From Zygnema cylindricum (taxonomy: Eukaryota; Streptophyta; Zygnematophyceae; Zygnematales; Zygnemataceae), in assembly GCA_037447655.1 (NCBI GenBank), contig JBBHKE010002469.1, positions 91,820 to 155,819 on the forward strand: a stretch of DNA of 64,000 bases, read 5' to 3'. The notes beneath the pieces are model-generated. The model made no database searches. It was not told the origin of the DNA and was given only the letters and a program-made list of their open reading frames with translations. The position numbers and the translations under genes were made by a program. Shown here one piece after another: positions 63,798-64,000 of the stretch. Numbering within the stretch: position 1 is the stretch's first letter; every line of letters begins with the position of its first letter.

Positions 63798-64000
63798 ATG
63801 GCGACTTCAAAAGTAGTGCTGACGTCACCGACAACTCCTGTGGCTCTTATTGGCAGCCAGTTCTGCCACTCGCAGGAGTCCACGTGGATATTGAAGGATG
63901 GTTTTGACGCACGTTCCAAGGAGGAGCACCACATTGCTGACGTCAGTGGAAAACAACTCTTTCGCCTCAATGTCAAGTTAGTTTCTTCTTCTCTCCCTCC
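63798..64000 (+). CDS. LURP-one-related (DUF567)-like protein, N-terminal part
   Basis: An open frame runs from ATG at 63798 (context ACCATGG) to the window edge. The first 61 residues include PVALIGSQFC, then STWILKDGF, then HHIADVSGKQLFRLNVK. The order (FC, a hydrophobic strand, I-x-D-x-x-G-x-x-LF) resembles the start of LURP-one-related proteins, small beta-barrel proteins of the tubby-like fold, some linked to defence. A donor-like GTTAGT follows at 63976, so exon 1 may end there. The gene is truncated by the window, so the family call is tentative. Confidence 0.5.
   Translation, partial: MATSKVVLTSPTTPVALIGSQFCHSQESTWILKDGFDARSKEEHHIADVSGKQLFRLNVKLVSSSLP

Overview
This is nuclear DNA from a land plant. 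Four multi-exon genes with clear plant homologues (folate HPPK/DHPS, a SAM methyltransferase, chorismate synthase and an LPA3-like photosystem II assembly factor) carry GT-AG introns from about 0.1 to 3 kb. A small proline-rich membrane protein gene and the first exon of a probable LURP-one-related gene are also present. The DNA is AT-rich and full of mobile DNA. I cannot name the species.

Layout. 1-10 kb: almost entirely DNA-transposon derivatives, a decayed gene fragment and a miniature LTR element (TRIM). 10.5-12.3 kb: a small four-exon gene on the minus strand for a proline-rich, Cys-rich membrane protein. 12.6-18.3 kb: more repeats and no recognisable gene. 18.3-23.9 kb: a decayed Ty1/copia retrotransposon on the minus strand, with one LTR truncated. 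24.7-28.7 kb: HPPK/DHPS (+). 29.8-36.2 kb: dense inverted-repeat elements, including a 2.7-kb near-perfect palindrome and a four-deep nest. 36.5-38.2 kb: methyltransferase (+). 40.9-48.9 kb: chorismate synthase (-, 13 exons). 49.7-60.4 kb: LPA3-like (+), divergent from chorismate synthase. 61.7-63.1 kb: a tandem duplication carrying one transposon. 63.8 kb to the end: the LOR-like gene, cut by the window edge.

Four DNA-transposon families recur. Family A/B has TIR CACCGnnnATCG and TA target duplications (Tc1/mariner-like). Family H has TIR GGGTAACCTTCC and TAA duplications (Harbinger-like). Family S has TIR GGGTnCnTnCCCATG, TAA-type flanks and many internal copies of a TGTAGACG-type motif. 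A fourth family (TIR CATAGTTCAAAAGTAGG) and an unrelated element (YAGAGGTC ends) both have 8-bp duplications (hAT-like). H and S copies sit repeatedly at TAA sites inside A/B elements.

The most unusual item is the TRIM at 3.1-3.5 kb and its solo LTR in the last intron of the LPA3-like gene. The 221-bp LTR encloses a sequence that folds as a full tRNA cloverleaf with a consensus A box and a near-consensus B box. This suggests an LTR with a built-in pol III promoter.

Chorismate synthase makes chorismate, the precursor of p-aminobenzoate, which is the second substrate of DHPS. Two steps of the route to folate therefore lie about 12 kb apart, but nothing shows this is more than chance. Chorismate synthase and the LPA3-like gene share an 825-bp divergent promoter region, and both should encode plastid proteins.
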